Shown piece after piece: positions 12,422 through 25,382 of a stretch of 64,000 bases of DNA. The stretch spans positions 5,084,001-5,148,000 of the forward strand of contig NW_027480440.1 in NCBI RefSeq assembly GCF_051401765.1, given 5' to 3'. Position numbers and translations under genes: made by a program. Under the pieces are notes generated by a model. The model saw only the letters and a program-made list of their open reading frames with translations. It made no database searches and had not been told where the DNA came from. The DNA is from Calliopsis andreniformis. Its lineage: Eukaryota > Arthropoda > Insecta > Hymenoptera > Andrenidae. The stretch's first letter is position 1, and each line of letters starts with the position of its first letter.

Positions 12422-15400
12422 CCTCAATAGAATATCCTCAATTCACAGTTTTCAATACTCAATCCCCAATCTTCAATCTTCAAATCTCAATCCACAAACA
12501 TCAATTCACATCACTCAACCCTCAACACTCAGTCCTCAGTCTTCAATGCTCAATCCTCAACACTCAATCGTCAATCCTCAATTCCCAATCCTCGATCATC
12601 AATCCTCTATCCTCAATCCTCAATCATCAATCCTCAATCCTCAATCCGCAATCCTCAATCTTCAATCCTCAATACTCAATCTTCAATCCTCAATCCACAA
12701 TTCTCAATCCTCAATCCTCAATCCTCAGTCCTCAATCCTCAATCCTCAATCCTCAATTGTCATTCCTCAAACCTCAATCCTCAACCCTCAGTCCTCATTC
12801 CCAATTCTCAATTCTCAATCCTCAAACCTCAACTCTCAATCTTCTATCCTCAATAATCAATCTAGAATCCTAGATCCTCAATCCCCAATCCTCAATCCTT
12901 AATCCTCAATCTTCAATCCTCAATCCCCAGTCCTCAATCTTCAATCCTCAATGCTCAATCCTCAATCCTAAATCCTCAGTCCTCAATCCTCAATCCTCAA
13001 TCCTCAATCCTCAATCCTCAGTCATCAATCCTCAATCCTCAATCCTCAATCCACATTCTTCAATCCTTAATCCTCAATCCTCAATCCTCGATCCTCAATC
13101 CTCAATCCTCAATCCTCAGTCATCAATGCTCAATCCTCAATCCTCAATCCTCAATCCTCAATCCTCAGTCATCAATCCTCAATCCTCAATCCTCAATCCT
13201 CAATCCTCAATCCTCAATCTTCAATCCTAAATACTTAATCTTCAGTCTTCAATCCGCAATCCTCAATCCTCAATCCTCAATCCGCAATCCTCAATCTTCA
13301 ATCCTCAATACACAATCTTCAATACTCAGTCCTTAATCCTAAAATCCTCAATCCTCAATATTCAACACACAACCCTCAACCACCCATCCTCAGCACTCAA
13401 CCATCAATGCTCAATTCTCAATACTCAATAGAATATCCTGAATTCTCAGCTTTGAATACTCAATCCTCAATCTTCAATCTTCAAGTCTCCATCCACAAAC
13501 ATCTATTCTCATCACTCAACCCTCAACACTCAGTCCTCAATCTTCAATCCTCAATCCTCAATACTCAATCTTCAATCCTCAATACTCAATCTTCAATCCT
13601 CAATCCTCAATTCTCAGTCCTCAGTCCTCAATCCTCGATCCTCAGTCCTCAATCCTCAATCCTCAATACTCAAACCTCAATACTCAACCGTCAGTCCTCG
13701 TCCTCAATCCTCAACCCTCAATCCTCAGTCCTCAATCTTCAATCATCAATACTCAATCTTCAATCCTCAAGTCTCCATCCACAAACATCTATTCTCATCA
13801 CTCAACCCTCAACATTCAGACCTGAATCTTCAGTCCTCAATCCTCCATCCTCAATCCTCAATCCTCAATCCTCAATCCTCAATCTTCAATCCTCAAAACT
13901 CAATCTTCAGTCTTCAATCCTCAATCCTCAATCCTCAATCCTCAATCCGCAATCCTCAATCTTCAATCCTCAATACTCAATCTTCAATCCTCAATCCTCA
14001 ATCCTGAAATCCCTAATCCTCAATATTCAACACACAACCCTCGACCTTCAATCCTCAATACTCAACCATCACTCCTCAATTCTGAATACTCAATAGAATA
14101 TCCTGAATTCTCAGTTTTCAATACTCAATCCTCAATCTTCTATCTTCAAGTCTCCATCTGCAAACATCAATACTCATCACTCAACCCTCAACACTCAGTC
14201 CTCAATCTTCAATCCTCAATACTCAATACTCAATCCTCAGTCCTCAGTCCTCAATCTTCAATACTCAATCCTCAATCCTAAAATCCTCAATCCTCAATAT
14301 TCAACACACAGCCCTCAACCACCAATCCTCAGTACTCAACCATCAATGCTCAATTCTCAATACTCAATAGAATATCCTGAATTCTCAGCTTTGAATACTA
14401 AATCCTCAACCTTCAATCTTCAAGTCTCCATCCACAAACATCTATTCTCATCACTCAACCCTCAACACTCAGTCCTCAATCTTCAATCCTCAGTCCTCAA
14501 TCCTCAATCTTCAATCCTCAATACTCAATCTTCAATCCCCTATCCTCAATCCTCGATCTTCAATCCTCAGTCATCAATCCTCAATCTTCAATACTTAATC
14601 CTCAATCCTCAATCCTCAATCGTCAATCCTCGATCCTCATACCTCAAACCTCAATCCTCAACCCTCAGTCCTCATCCTCCATCCTCAATCCTCAATTCTC
14701 AATCCTCAATCCTCAATCTTCAATCCTCAATACTCAATCCACAATCCTCAATCCTCAGTCCTCAAACCTCAATTCCGTATCCTCAATCCTGAATCCTCAA
14801 TCTTCATCCCTCAGTCCGCAACAATCAATTGTCATTCCTCAATCCTCAATAGAATATCCTCAATTCACAGTTTTCAATACTCAATCCCCAATCTTCAATC
14901 TTCAAATCTCAATCCACAAACATCAATTCACATCACTCAACCCTCAACACTCAGTCCTCAGTCTTCAATGCTCAATCCTCAACACTCAATCGTCAGTCCT
15001 CAATTCCCAATCCTCGATCATCAATCCTCAATCCTCAATCCTCAATCATCAATCTTCGATCCTCAATCCTCAATCCTCAATCTTCAATCCTCAATACTCA
15101 ATCTTCAATCCTCAATCCACAATTCTCAATCCTCAATCCTCAATCCTCAGTCCTCAATCCTCAATCCTCAATCCTCAATCCTCAATTGTCATTCCTCAAA
15201 CCTCAATCCTCAACCCTCAGTCCTCGTCCCCAATTCTCAATTCTCAATCCTCAAACCTCAATTCCCAATCTTCTGTCCTCAATAATCAATCTAGAATCCT
15301 AGATCCTCAATCCCCAATCCTCAATCCTTAATCCTCAATCTTCAATCCTCAATCCCCAGGCCTCAATCGTCAATCCTCAATGCTCAATCCTCAATCCTAA

Positions 15401-15913
15401 ATCCTCAATCCTCAATCCTCAATCCTCAGTCATCAATCCTCAATCCTCAATCCTCAATCCTCATTCTTCAATCCTTAGTCCTCAATCCTCAATCCTCAAT
15501 CCTCTATCCTCAATCCTCAATCCTCAATCCTCAGTCATCAATCCTCAATCCTCAATCCTCAATCCTCATTCTTCAATCCTTAATCCTCAATCCTCAATCT
15601 GCAATCCTCAATACTCAATCCTCAATCCTCAATCCTCAATCCTCAAACCTCAATCCTCAATCCTCAGTCATCAATCCTCAATCCTCAATCCTCAATCCTC
15701 AATCCTCAATCCTCAATCTTCAATCCTCAATACTCAATCTTCAATCCCCTATCCTCAATCCTCGATCTTCAATCCTCAGTTATCAATCCTCAATCTTCAA
15801 TACTCAATGCTCAATCCTTAATCCTCAATCCTCAATCTGCAATCCTCAATACTCAATCCTCAATCCTCAATCCTCAATCCTCAAACCTCAATCCTCAATC
15901 CTCAGTCATCAAT
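12422..15913. repeat. 3492-bp higher-order unit, copy 2
   Basis: Second copy of the unit at 8930-12421. Anchors, each exactly 3492 bp from the first set: B 12430, A1 13431, A2 14096, A1 14370, B 14852. X modules at 12861 and 15291. The close identity of the two copies over more than 3 kb means either a recent duplication or strong homogenisation; an assembly error is the main alternative. Confidence 0.88.
12760..12905. repeat. Exemplar of the X module (TCTAGAATCCTAGA)
   Basis: The module contains CAATTGTCATTCCTCAAACC, two or more TCAATTC units, then AATAATCAATCTAGAATCC and TAGATCCTCAATCCCC, ending in TCAATCCTTAATCC. TCTAGA at 12861 is an XbaI hexamer, and CTAG-AATC-CTAG is a short direct repeat of CTAG. 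Full modules lie at 9369, 11799, 12861, 15291, 17137, 18353, 21141, 26529, 27285, 45129, 45884, 48222 and 48667. Variants lie at 16353 (TCTGGA) and at 46670 and 49358 (CCTAGA). Degenerate relatives lie near 6271 and 60538. Confidence 0.8.
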
Positions 15914-16560
15914 CCTCAATAGAATATCCTCAATTCACAGTTTTCAATACTCAATCCCCAATCTTCAATCTTCAAATCTCAATCCACAAACATCAATTCA
16001 CATCACTCAACCCTCAACACTCAGTCCTCAGTCTTCAATGCTCAATCCTCAACACTCAATCGTCAATCCTCAATTCCCAATCCTCGATCATCAATCCTCT
16101 ATCCTCAATCCTCAATCATCAATCCTCAATCCTCAATCCGCAATCCTCAATCTTCAATCCTCAATACTCAATCTTCAATCCTCAATCCACAATTCTCAAT
16201 CCTCAATCCTCAATCCTCAGTCCTCAATCCTCAATCCTCAATCCTCAATTGTCATTCCTCAAACCTCAATCCTCAACCCTCAGTCCTCGTCCCCAATTCT
16301 CAATTCTCAATCCTCAAACCTCAATTCCCAATCTTCTGTCCTCAATAATCAATCTGGAATCCTAGATCCTCAATCCCCAATCCTCAATCCTTAATCCTCA
16401 ATCTTCAATCCTCAATCCCCAGTCCTCAATCTTCAATCCTCAATGCTCAATCCTCAATCCTAAATCCTCAGTCCTCAATCCTCAATCCTCAATCCTCAAT
16501 CCTCAGTCATCAATCCTCAATCCTCAATCCTCAATCCTCATTCTCCAATCCTTAGTCCTC
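15914..16560. repeat. 3492-bp higher-order unit, partial copy 3
   Basis: Continues the 3492-bp periodicity: B anchor at 15922 and X variant at 16353, each 3492 bp from 12430 and 12861. It carries more substitutions than copies 1 and 2 do between themselves, for example TCTGGAATCC for TCTAGAATCC and CTCGTCCCC for CTCATTCCC. Similarity fades at about 16500-16560, so the copy is truncated at less than one fifth of a unit. Confidence 0.75.
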
Positions 16561-17549
16561 AATCTTCAATCCTCAATACTCAATCTTCAATCCTCAATCC
16601 CCAATCCTGAAATCCACAATCCTCAATATTCAACACACAACCCTCAACCTTCAATCCTCAATACTCAACCATCAATCCTCAATTCTCAATACTCAATAGA
16701 ATATCCTGAATTCTCAGCTTTGAATACTCAATCCCCAATCTTCAATCTTCAAATCTCAATCCACAAACATCAATTCACATCACTCAACCCTCAACACTCA
16801 GTCCTCAGTCTTCAATGCTCAATCCTCAACACTCAATCGTCAATCCTCAATTCCCAATCCTCGATCATCAATCCTCAATCCTCAATCCTCAATCATCAAT
16901 CCTCGATCCTCAATCCTCAATCCTCAATCTTCAATCCTCAATACTCAATCTTCAATCCTCAATCCACAATTCTCAATCCTCAATCCTCAATCCTCAGTCC
17001 TCAATCCTCAATCCTCAATCCTCAATCCTCAATTGTCATTCCTCAAACCTCAATCCTCAACCCTCAGTCCTCGTCCCCAATTCTCAATTCTCAATCCTCA
17101 AACCTCAATTCCCAATCTTCTGTCCTCAATAATCAATCTAGAATCCTAGATCCTCAATCCCCAATCCTCAATCCTTAATCCTCAATCTTCAATCCTCAAT
17201 CCCCAGGCCTCAATCGTCAATCCTCAATGCTCAATCCTCAATCCTAAATCCTCAGTCCTCAATCCTCAATCCTCAATCCTCAATCCTCAGTCATCAATCC
17301 TCAATCCTCAATCCTCAATCCTCATTCTTCAATCCTTAGTCCTCAATCCTCAATCCTCAATCCTCTATCCTCAATCCTCAATCCTCAATCCTCAGTCATC
17401 AATCCTCAATCCTCAATCCTCAATCCTCATTCTTCAATCCTTAATCCTCAATCCTCAATCTGCAATCCTCAATACTCAATCCACAATCCTCAATCCTCAA
17501 TCCTCAAACCTCAATCCTCAATCCTCAGTCATCAATCCTCAATCCTCAA
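16561..17549. repeat. Mosaic segment with a chimeric A/B anchor
   Basis: The anchor at 16699 has the left side and core of an A1 module (TGAATTCTCAGCTTTGAATAC) joined directly to the right side of a B module (TCAATCCCCAATC, TCAAATCTCAATCCACAAAC). From about 16780 to 17540 the sequence follows 14935 onward (offset 1847 at 14968/16815) and 11445 onward (offset 5339), including an X module at 17137. Small whole-heptamer indels accumulate towards the right end. The segment looks like the product of exchange between two repeats. Confidence 0.7.
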
Positions 17550-20337
17550 TCCTCAATCCTCAATCCTCAATCCTCAATCTTCAATCCTCAATACTCAATC
17601 TTCAATCCCCTATCCTCAATCCTCGATCTTCAATCCTCAGTTATCAATCCTCAATCTTCAATACTCAATGCTCAATCCTGAATCCTCAATCGTCAATCCT
17701 CAATCCTCATACCTCAAACCTCAATCCTCAACCCTCAGTCCTCATCCTCCATCCTCAATCCTCAATTCTCAATCCTCAATCCTCAATCTTCAACCCTCAA
17801 TACTCAATCCACAATCCTCGATCCTCAGTCCTCAAACCTCAATTCCGTATCCTCAATCCTGAATCCTCAATCTTCATCCCTCAGTCCGCAACTACCAATT
17901 GTCATTCCTCAATCCTCAATAGAATATCCTCAATTCACAGTTTTCAATACTCAATCCCCAATCTTCAATCTTCAAATCTCAATCCACAAACATCAATTCA
18001 CATCACTCAACCCTCAACACTCAGTCCTCAGTCTTCAATGCTCAATCCTCAACACTCAATCGTCAATCCTCAATTCCCAATCCTCGATCATCAATCCTCG
18101 ATCCTCAATCCTCAATCATCAATCCTCAATCCTCAATCTGCAATCCTCAATCTTCAATCCTCAATACTCAATCTTCAATCCTCAATCCACAATTCTCAAT
18201 CCTCAATCCTCAATCCTCAGTCCTCAATCCTCAATCCTCAATCCTCAATTGTCATTCCTCAAACCTCAATCCTCAACCCTCAGTCCTCGTCCCCAATTCT
18301 CAATTCTCAATCCTGAAACCTCAATTCCCATTCTTCTGTCCTCAATAATCAATCTAGAATCCTAGATCCTCAATCCCCAATCCTCAATCCTTAATCCTCA
18401 ATCTTCAATCCTCAATCCCCAGTCCTCAATCTTCAATCCTCAATGCTCATTCCTCAATCCTAAATCCTCAGTCCTCAATGCTCAATCCTCAATCCTCAAT
18501 CCTCAGTCATCAATCCTCAATCCTCAATCCTCAATCCTCATTCTTCAATCCTTAGTCCTCAATCCTCAATCCTCAATCCTCAATCCTCAATCCTCAATCC
18601 TCAATCCTCAGTCATCAATCCTCAATCCTCAATCCTCAATCCTCATTCTTCAATCCTTAATCCTCAATCCTCAATCTGCAATCCTCAATACTCAATCCTC
18701 AATCCTCAATCCTCAAACCTCAATCCTCAATCGTCTGTCATCAATCCTCAATCCTCAATCCTCAATCCTCAATCCTCAATCCTCAATCGTCAATCATCAA
18801 TCCCCAGTCCTGTATCATCACTCCTCAATCCTCAATCCTCTATATTCAACACACAACCCTCAACCTTCAATCCTGAATACTCAACCATCAATCCTCAATT
18901 CTCAATACTCAATAGAATATCCTGAATTCTCAGTTTTCAATACTCAATCCTCAATCTTCTATCTTCAAGTCTCCATCTACAAACATCAATACTCATTACT
19001 CAACCCTCAACACTCAGTCCTCAATCTTCAATCCTCAATCCTAAATACTCAATCCTCAGTCCTCAGTCCTCATTCTTCAATACCCAATCCTCAATCCTAA
19101 AATCCTCAATCCTCAATATTCAACACACAACCTCAACCACCAATCCTCAGTACACAACCATCAATGCTCAATTCTCAATACTCAATAGAATATCCTGAAT
19201 TCTCAGCTTTGAATACTCAATCCTCAATCTTCAATCTTCAAGTCTCCATCCACAAACATCTATTCTCATCACTCAACCCTCAACACTCAGTCCTCAATCT
19301 TCTATCCTCAATCCTCAATCCTGAAATCCTCAATCCTCAATATTCAACACACAACCCTCAACCTTCAATCCTCAATACTCAACCATCAATCCTCAATTCT
19401 CAATACTCAATAGAATATCCTGAATTCTCAGTTTTCAATACTCAATCCTCAATCTTCTAACTTCAAGTCTCCATCCACAAACATCAATACTCATCACTCA
19501 ACCCTCAACACTCAGTCCTCAATCTTCAATCCTCAATCCTCAATACTCAATCCTCAGTCCTCAGTCCTCAATCTTCAATACTCAATCCTCAATCCTAAAA
19601 TCCTCAATCCTCAAAATTCAACACACAACCCTCAACCACCAATCCTCAGTACTCAACCATCAATGCTCAATTCTCAATACTCAATAGAATATCCTGAATT
19701 CTCAGTTTTCAATACTCAATCCTCAATCTTCTATCTTCAAGTCTCCATCTACAAACATCAATACTCATCACTCAACCCTCAACACTCAGTCCTCAATCTT
19801 CAATCCTCAATCCTCAATACTCAATCCTCAGTCCTCAGTCCTCAATCTTCAATACTCAATCCTCAATCCTAAAATCCTCAATACTCAATCCTCAGTCCTC
19901 AGTCCTCAATCTTCAATACTCAATCCTCAATCCTAAAATCCTCAATCCTCAATATTCAACACACAACCTCAACCACCAATCCTCAGTACACAACCATCAA
20001 TGCTCAATTCTCAATACTCAATAGAATATCCTGAATTCTCAGCTTTGAATACTCAATCCTCAATCTTCAAACTTCAAGTCTCCATCCACAAACATCTATT
20101 CTCATCACTCAACCCTCAACACTCAGTCCTCAATCCTGAAATCCTCAATCCTCAATATTCAACACACAGCCCTCAACCTTCAATCCTCAATACTCAACCA
20201 TCAATCCTCAATTCTCAATACTCAATAGAATATCCTGAATTCTCAGTTTTCAATACTCAATCCTCAATCTTCTATCTTCAAGTCTCCATCCACGAACATC
20301 AATACTCATCACTCAACCCTCAACACTCAGTCCTCAA
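17550..20337. repeat. 2788-bp higher-order unit, copy 1
   Basis: Matches 20338-23125 at a constant offset of 2788 bp with few differences. Anchors: B 17922, A2 18915, A1 19188, A2 19413, A2 19687, A1 20024, A2 20228; X module at 18353. From 18441 on it also matches 1855-3751 (offset 16586), so the unit combines a B/X half related to the 3492-bp repeat with an A-rich half related to segment Q. 2788 is 398 heptamers plus two bases, in keeping with several 8-bp and 6-bp units inside. Confidence 0.87.
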
Positions 20338-23125
20338 TCCTCAATCCTCAATCCTCAATCCTCAATCTTCAATCCTCAATACTCAATCTTCAATCCCCTA
20401 TCCTCAATCCTCGATCTTCAATCCTCAGTTATCAATCCTCAATCTTCAATACTCAATGCTCAATCCTGAATCCTCAATCGTCAATCCTCAATCCTCATAC
20501 CTCAAACCTCAATCCTCAACCCTCAGTCCTCATCCTCCATCCTCAATCCTCAATTCTCAATCCTCAATCCTCAATCTTCAACCCTCAATACTCAATCCAC
20601 AATCCTCGATCCTCAGTCCTCAAACCTCAATTCCGTATCCTCAATCCTGAATCCTCAATCTTCATCCCTCAGTCCGCAACTACCAATTGTCATTCCTCAA
20701 TCCTCAATAGAATATCCTCAATTCACAGTTTTCAATACTCAATCCCCAATCTTCAATCTTCAAATCTCAATCCACAAACATCAATTCACATCACTCAACC
20801 CTCAACACTCAGTCCTCAGTCTTCAATGCTCAATCCTCAACACTCAATCGTCAATCCTCAATTCCCAATCCTCGATCATCAATCCTCGATCCTCAATCCT
20901 CAATCATCAATCCTCAATCCTCAATCTGCAATCCTCAATCTTCAATCCTCAATACTCAATCTTCAATCCTCAATCCACAATTCTCAATCCTCAATCCTCA
21001 ATCCTCAGTCCTCAATCCTCAATCCTCAATCCTCAATTGTCATTCCTCAAACCTCAATCCTCAACCCTCAGTCCTCGTCCCCAATTCTCAATTCTCAATC
21101 CTGAAACCTCAATTCCCATTCTTCTGTCCTCAATAATCAATCTAGAATCCTAGATCCTCAATCCCCAATCCTCAATCCTTAATCCTCAATCTTCAATCCT
21201 CAATCCCCAGTCCTCAATCTTCAATCCTCAATGCTCATTCCTCAATCCTAAATCCTCAGTCCTCAATGCTCAATCCTCAATCCTCAATCCTCAGTCATCA
21301 ATCCTCAATCCTCAATCCTCAATCCTCATTCTTCAATCCTTAGTCCTCAATCCTCAATCCTCAATCCTCAATCCTCAATCCTCAATCCTCAATCCTCAGT
21401 CATCAATCCTCAATCCTCAATCCTCAATCCTCATTCTTCAATCCTTAATCCTCAATCCTCAATCTGCAATCCTCAATACTCAATCCTCAATCCTCAATCC
21501 TCAAACCTCAATCCTCAATCCTCTGTCATCAATCCTCAATCCTCAATCCTCAATCCTCAATCCTCAATCCTCAATCGTCAATCATCAATCCCCAGTCCTG
21601 TATCATCACTCCTCAATCCTCAATCCTCTATATTCAACACACAACCCTCAACCTTCAATCCTCAATACTCAACCATCAATCCTCAATTCTCAATACTCAA
21701 TAGAATATCCTGAATTCTCAGTTTTCAATACTCAATCCTCAATCTTCTATCTTCAAGTCTCCATCTACAAACATCAATACTCATTACTCAACCCTCAACA
21801 CTCAGTCCTCAATCTTCAATCCTCAATCCTAAATACTCAATCCTCAGTCCTCAGTCCTCATTCTTCAATACCCAATCCTCAATCCTAAAATCCTCAATCC
21901 TCAATATTCAACACACAACCTCAACCACCAATCCTCAGTACACAACCATCAATGCTCAATTCTCAATACTCAATAGAATATCCTGAATTCTCAGCTTTGA
22001 ATACTCAATCCTCAATCTTCAATCTTCAAGTCTCCATCCACAAACATCTATTCTCATCACTCAACCCTCAACACTCAGTCCTCAATCTTCTATCCTCAAT
22101 CCTCAATCCTGAAATCCTCAATCCTCAATATTCAACACACAACCCTCAACCTTCAATCCTCAATACTCAACCATCAATCCTCAATTCTCAATACTCAATA
22201 GAATATCCTGAATTCTCAGTTTTCAATACTCAATCCTCAATCTTCTAACTTCAAGTCTCCATCCACAAACATCAATACTCATCACTCAACCCTCAACACT
22301 CAGTCCTCAATCTTCAATCCTCAATCCTCAATACTCAATCCTCAGTCCTCAGTCCTCAATCTTCAATACTCAATCCTCAATCCTAAAATCCTCAATCCTC
22401 AAAATTCAACACACAACCCTCAACCACCAATCCTCAGTACTCAACCATCAATGCTCAATTCTCAATACTCAATAGAATATCCTGAATTCTCAGTTTTCAA
22501 TACTCAATCCTCAATCTTCTATCTTCAAGTCTCCATCTACAAACATCAATACTCATCACTCAACCCTCAACACTCAGTCCTCAATCTTCAATCCTCAATC
22601 CTCAATACTCAATCCTCAGTCCTCAGTCCTCAATCTTCAATACTCAATCCTCAATCCTAAAATCCTCAATACTCAATCCTCAGTCCTCAGTCCTCAATCT
22701 TCAATACTCAATCCTCAATCCTAAAATCCTCAATCCTCAATATTCAACACACAACCTCAACCACCAATCCTCAGTACACAACCATCAATGCTCAATTCTC
22801 AATACTCAATAGAATATCCTGAATTCTCAGCTTTGAATACTCAATCCTCAATCTTCAAACTTCAAGTCTCCATCCACAAACATCTATTCTCATCACTCAA
22901 CCCTCAACACTCAGTCCTCAATCCTGAAATCCTCAATCCTCAATATTCAACACACAGCCCTCAACCTTCAATCCTCAATACTCAACCATCAATCCTCAAT
23001 TCTCAATACTCAATAGAATATCCTGAATTCTCAGTTTTCAATACTCAATCCTCAATCTTCTATCTTCAAGTCTCCATCCACGAACATCAATACTCATCAC
23101 TCAACCCTCAACACTCGGTCCTCAA
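20338..23125. repeat. 2788-bp higher-order unit, copy 2
   Basis: Second copy of the preceding unit. Anchors at 20710 (B), 21703, 21976, 22201, 22475, 22812 and 23016; X module at 21141, all 2788 bp from their counterparts. One small difference is CAACACTCGGTCC near 23113 for CAACACTCAGTCC. Right of about 23125 it continues as segment Q while copy 1 continues as the next repeat, which fixes the tandem junction at about 20337/20338. Confidence 0.87.
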
Positions 23126-25382
23126 TCTTCAATCCTCAATCCTCAAACCTCAATCTTCAATCCTCAATACTCAATCTTCAATCCCCAATCCTCAATCCTC
23201 GATCTTCAATCCTCAGTCATCAATCCTCAATCTTCAATACTCAATCCTCAATACTCAATCCTCAGTCTTCAGTCCTCAATCTTCAATACTCAATCCTCAA
23301 TCCTAAAATGCTCAATCCTCAATATTCAACACACAACCCTCAACCACGAATCCTCAGTACTCAACCATCAATGCTCAATTCTCAATACTCAATAGAATAT
23401 CCTGAATTCTCAGCTTTGAATACTCAATCCTCAATCTTCAATCTTCAAGTCTCCATCCACAAACATCTATTCTCATCACTCAACCATCAACACTCAGTCC
23501 TCAATCTTCAATCCTCAATCCTCAATCCTCAATCCTCAATCTTCAATCCTCAATACTCAATCTTCAATCCTCAATCCTCAATCCTCAATCCTCAATCTAC
23601 AATCCTCAATACTCTATCTTCAATCCTCAATCCTCAATCCTCAATCCTCAATCCTCAATCCTCAGACATCAATCCTCAATCCCCAATCCTCAATCCTCAT
23701 TCTTCAATCCTCAATCCTCAATCCTCAATCTGCAATCCTCAATACTCAATCCTCAATCCTCAATCCTCAATACTCAATCTTCAATCCTCAATACTCAATC
23801 TTCAATCCTCAATCCTCAATTCTCAATCCTCAGTCCTCAATCCTCAATCCTCAGTCATCAATCCTCAATCCTCAATCCTCAATCCTCAATCCTCAATCCT
23901 CAATCCTCAATACTCAATCTTCAGTCTTCAATCCTCAGTCCTCAATCTTCAATCCTCAATCCTCAATCCTCAATCCTCAATCCTCAGTCATCAATCCTCA
24001 ATCCCCAACCCTCAATCCTCATTCTCCAATCCTCAATCCCCAATCCTCAATCTGCAATCCTCAATACTCAATCCTCAATCCTCAATCGTCAATCATCAAT
24101 CCCCAATCCTCTATCATCAATCCTCAATCCTCAATCCTCAATCCTCAATCCTCAATCCTCAATCCTCAATCCTCAATCCTCAATACTCAATCTTCAGTCT
24201 TCAATCCTCAGTCCTCAATCTTCAATCCTCAATCCTCAATCCTCAATCTTCAATCCTCAATACTCAATCTTCAATCCCCATTCCTCAATCCTCGATCTTC
24301 AATCCTCAGTCATCAATCCTCAATCTTCAATACTCAATCCTCAATCCTCAATCCTCAATCGTCAATCCTCAATCCTCATACCTCAAACCTCAATCCTCAA
24401 TCTTGAATCCTCAATACTCAATCTTCAATCCTCAATCCCCAATCCTGAAATCCACAGTCCTCAATATTCAACACACAACCCTCAACCTTCAATCCTCAAT
24501 ACTCAACCATCAATCCTCAATTCTCAATACTCAATAGAATATCCTGAATTCTCAGCTTTGAATACTCAATCCTCAATCTTCAATCTTCAAGTCTCCATCC
24601 ACAAACATCTATTCTCATCACTCAACCCCCAACACTCAGTCCTCAATCTTCAATCCTCAATCCTCAAACCTCAATCTTCAATCCTCAATACTCAATCTTC
24701 AATCCCCAATCCTCAATCCTCGATCTTCAATCCTCAGTCATCAATCCTCAATCTTCAATACTCAATCCTCAATACTCAATCCTCAGTCTTCAGTCTTCAA
24801 TCTTCAATACTCAATCCTCAATCCTAAAATCCTCAATCCTCAATATTCAACACACAACCCTCAACCACGAATCCTCAGTACTCAACCACCAATGCACAAT
24901 TCTCAATACTCAATAGAATATCCTGAATTCTCAGCTTTGAATACTCAATCCTCAATCTTCAATCTTCAAGTCTCCATCCACAAACATCTATTCTCATCAC
25001 TCAACCATCAACACTCAGTCCTCAATCTTCAATCCTCAATCCTCAATCCTCAATCCTCAATCTTCATTCCTCAATACTCAATGTTCAATCCTCAATCCTC
25101 AATCCTCAATCCTCAATCTACAATCCTCAATACTCTATCTTCAATCCTCAATCCTCAATCCTCAATCCTCAATCCTCAATCCTCAGTCATCAATCCTCAA
25201 TCCCCAATCCTCAATCCTCATTCTTCAATCATCAATCCTCAATCCTCAATCTGCAATCCTCAATACTCAATCCTCAATCCTCAATCCTCAATACTCAATC
25301 TTCAATCCTAAATACTCAATCTTCAATCCTCAATCCTCAATTCTCAATCCTCAGTCCTCAATCCTCAATCCTCAGTCCTCAA
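23126..25382. repeat. Second copy of the window start (segments Q end and P)
   Basis: 23126-24329 completes the copy of 1855-4955 (offset 19374), and 23526-25382 is the copy of 1-1857 (offset 23525); the two overlap because 1-804 and 4152-4955 are themselves duplicates. Anchors: A1 at 23395, 24537 and 24916. Near 24330 the similarity switches from the 4.9-kb copy to the 0.8-kb copy. This could mark an exchange, or a deletion between the two duplicates of that region. Confidence 0.83.

Noticed and set aside
12855..12880. CTAG-AATC-CTAG as an inverted-repeat regulatory site
   Set aside because: Each CTAG is a palindrome, but the flanks are not complementary beyond it and the site is copied passively with the X module.
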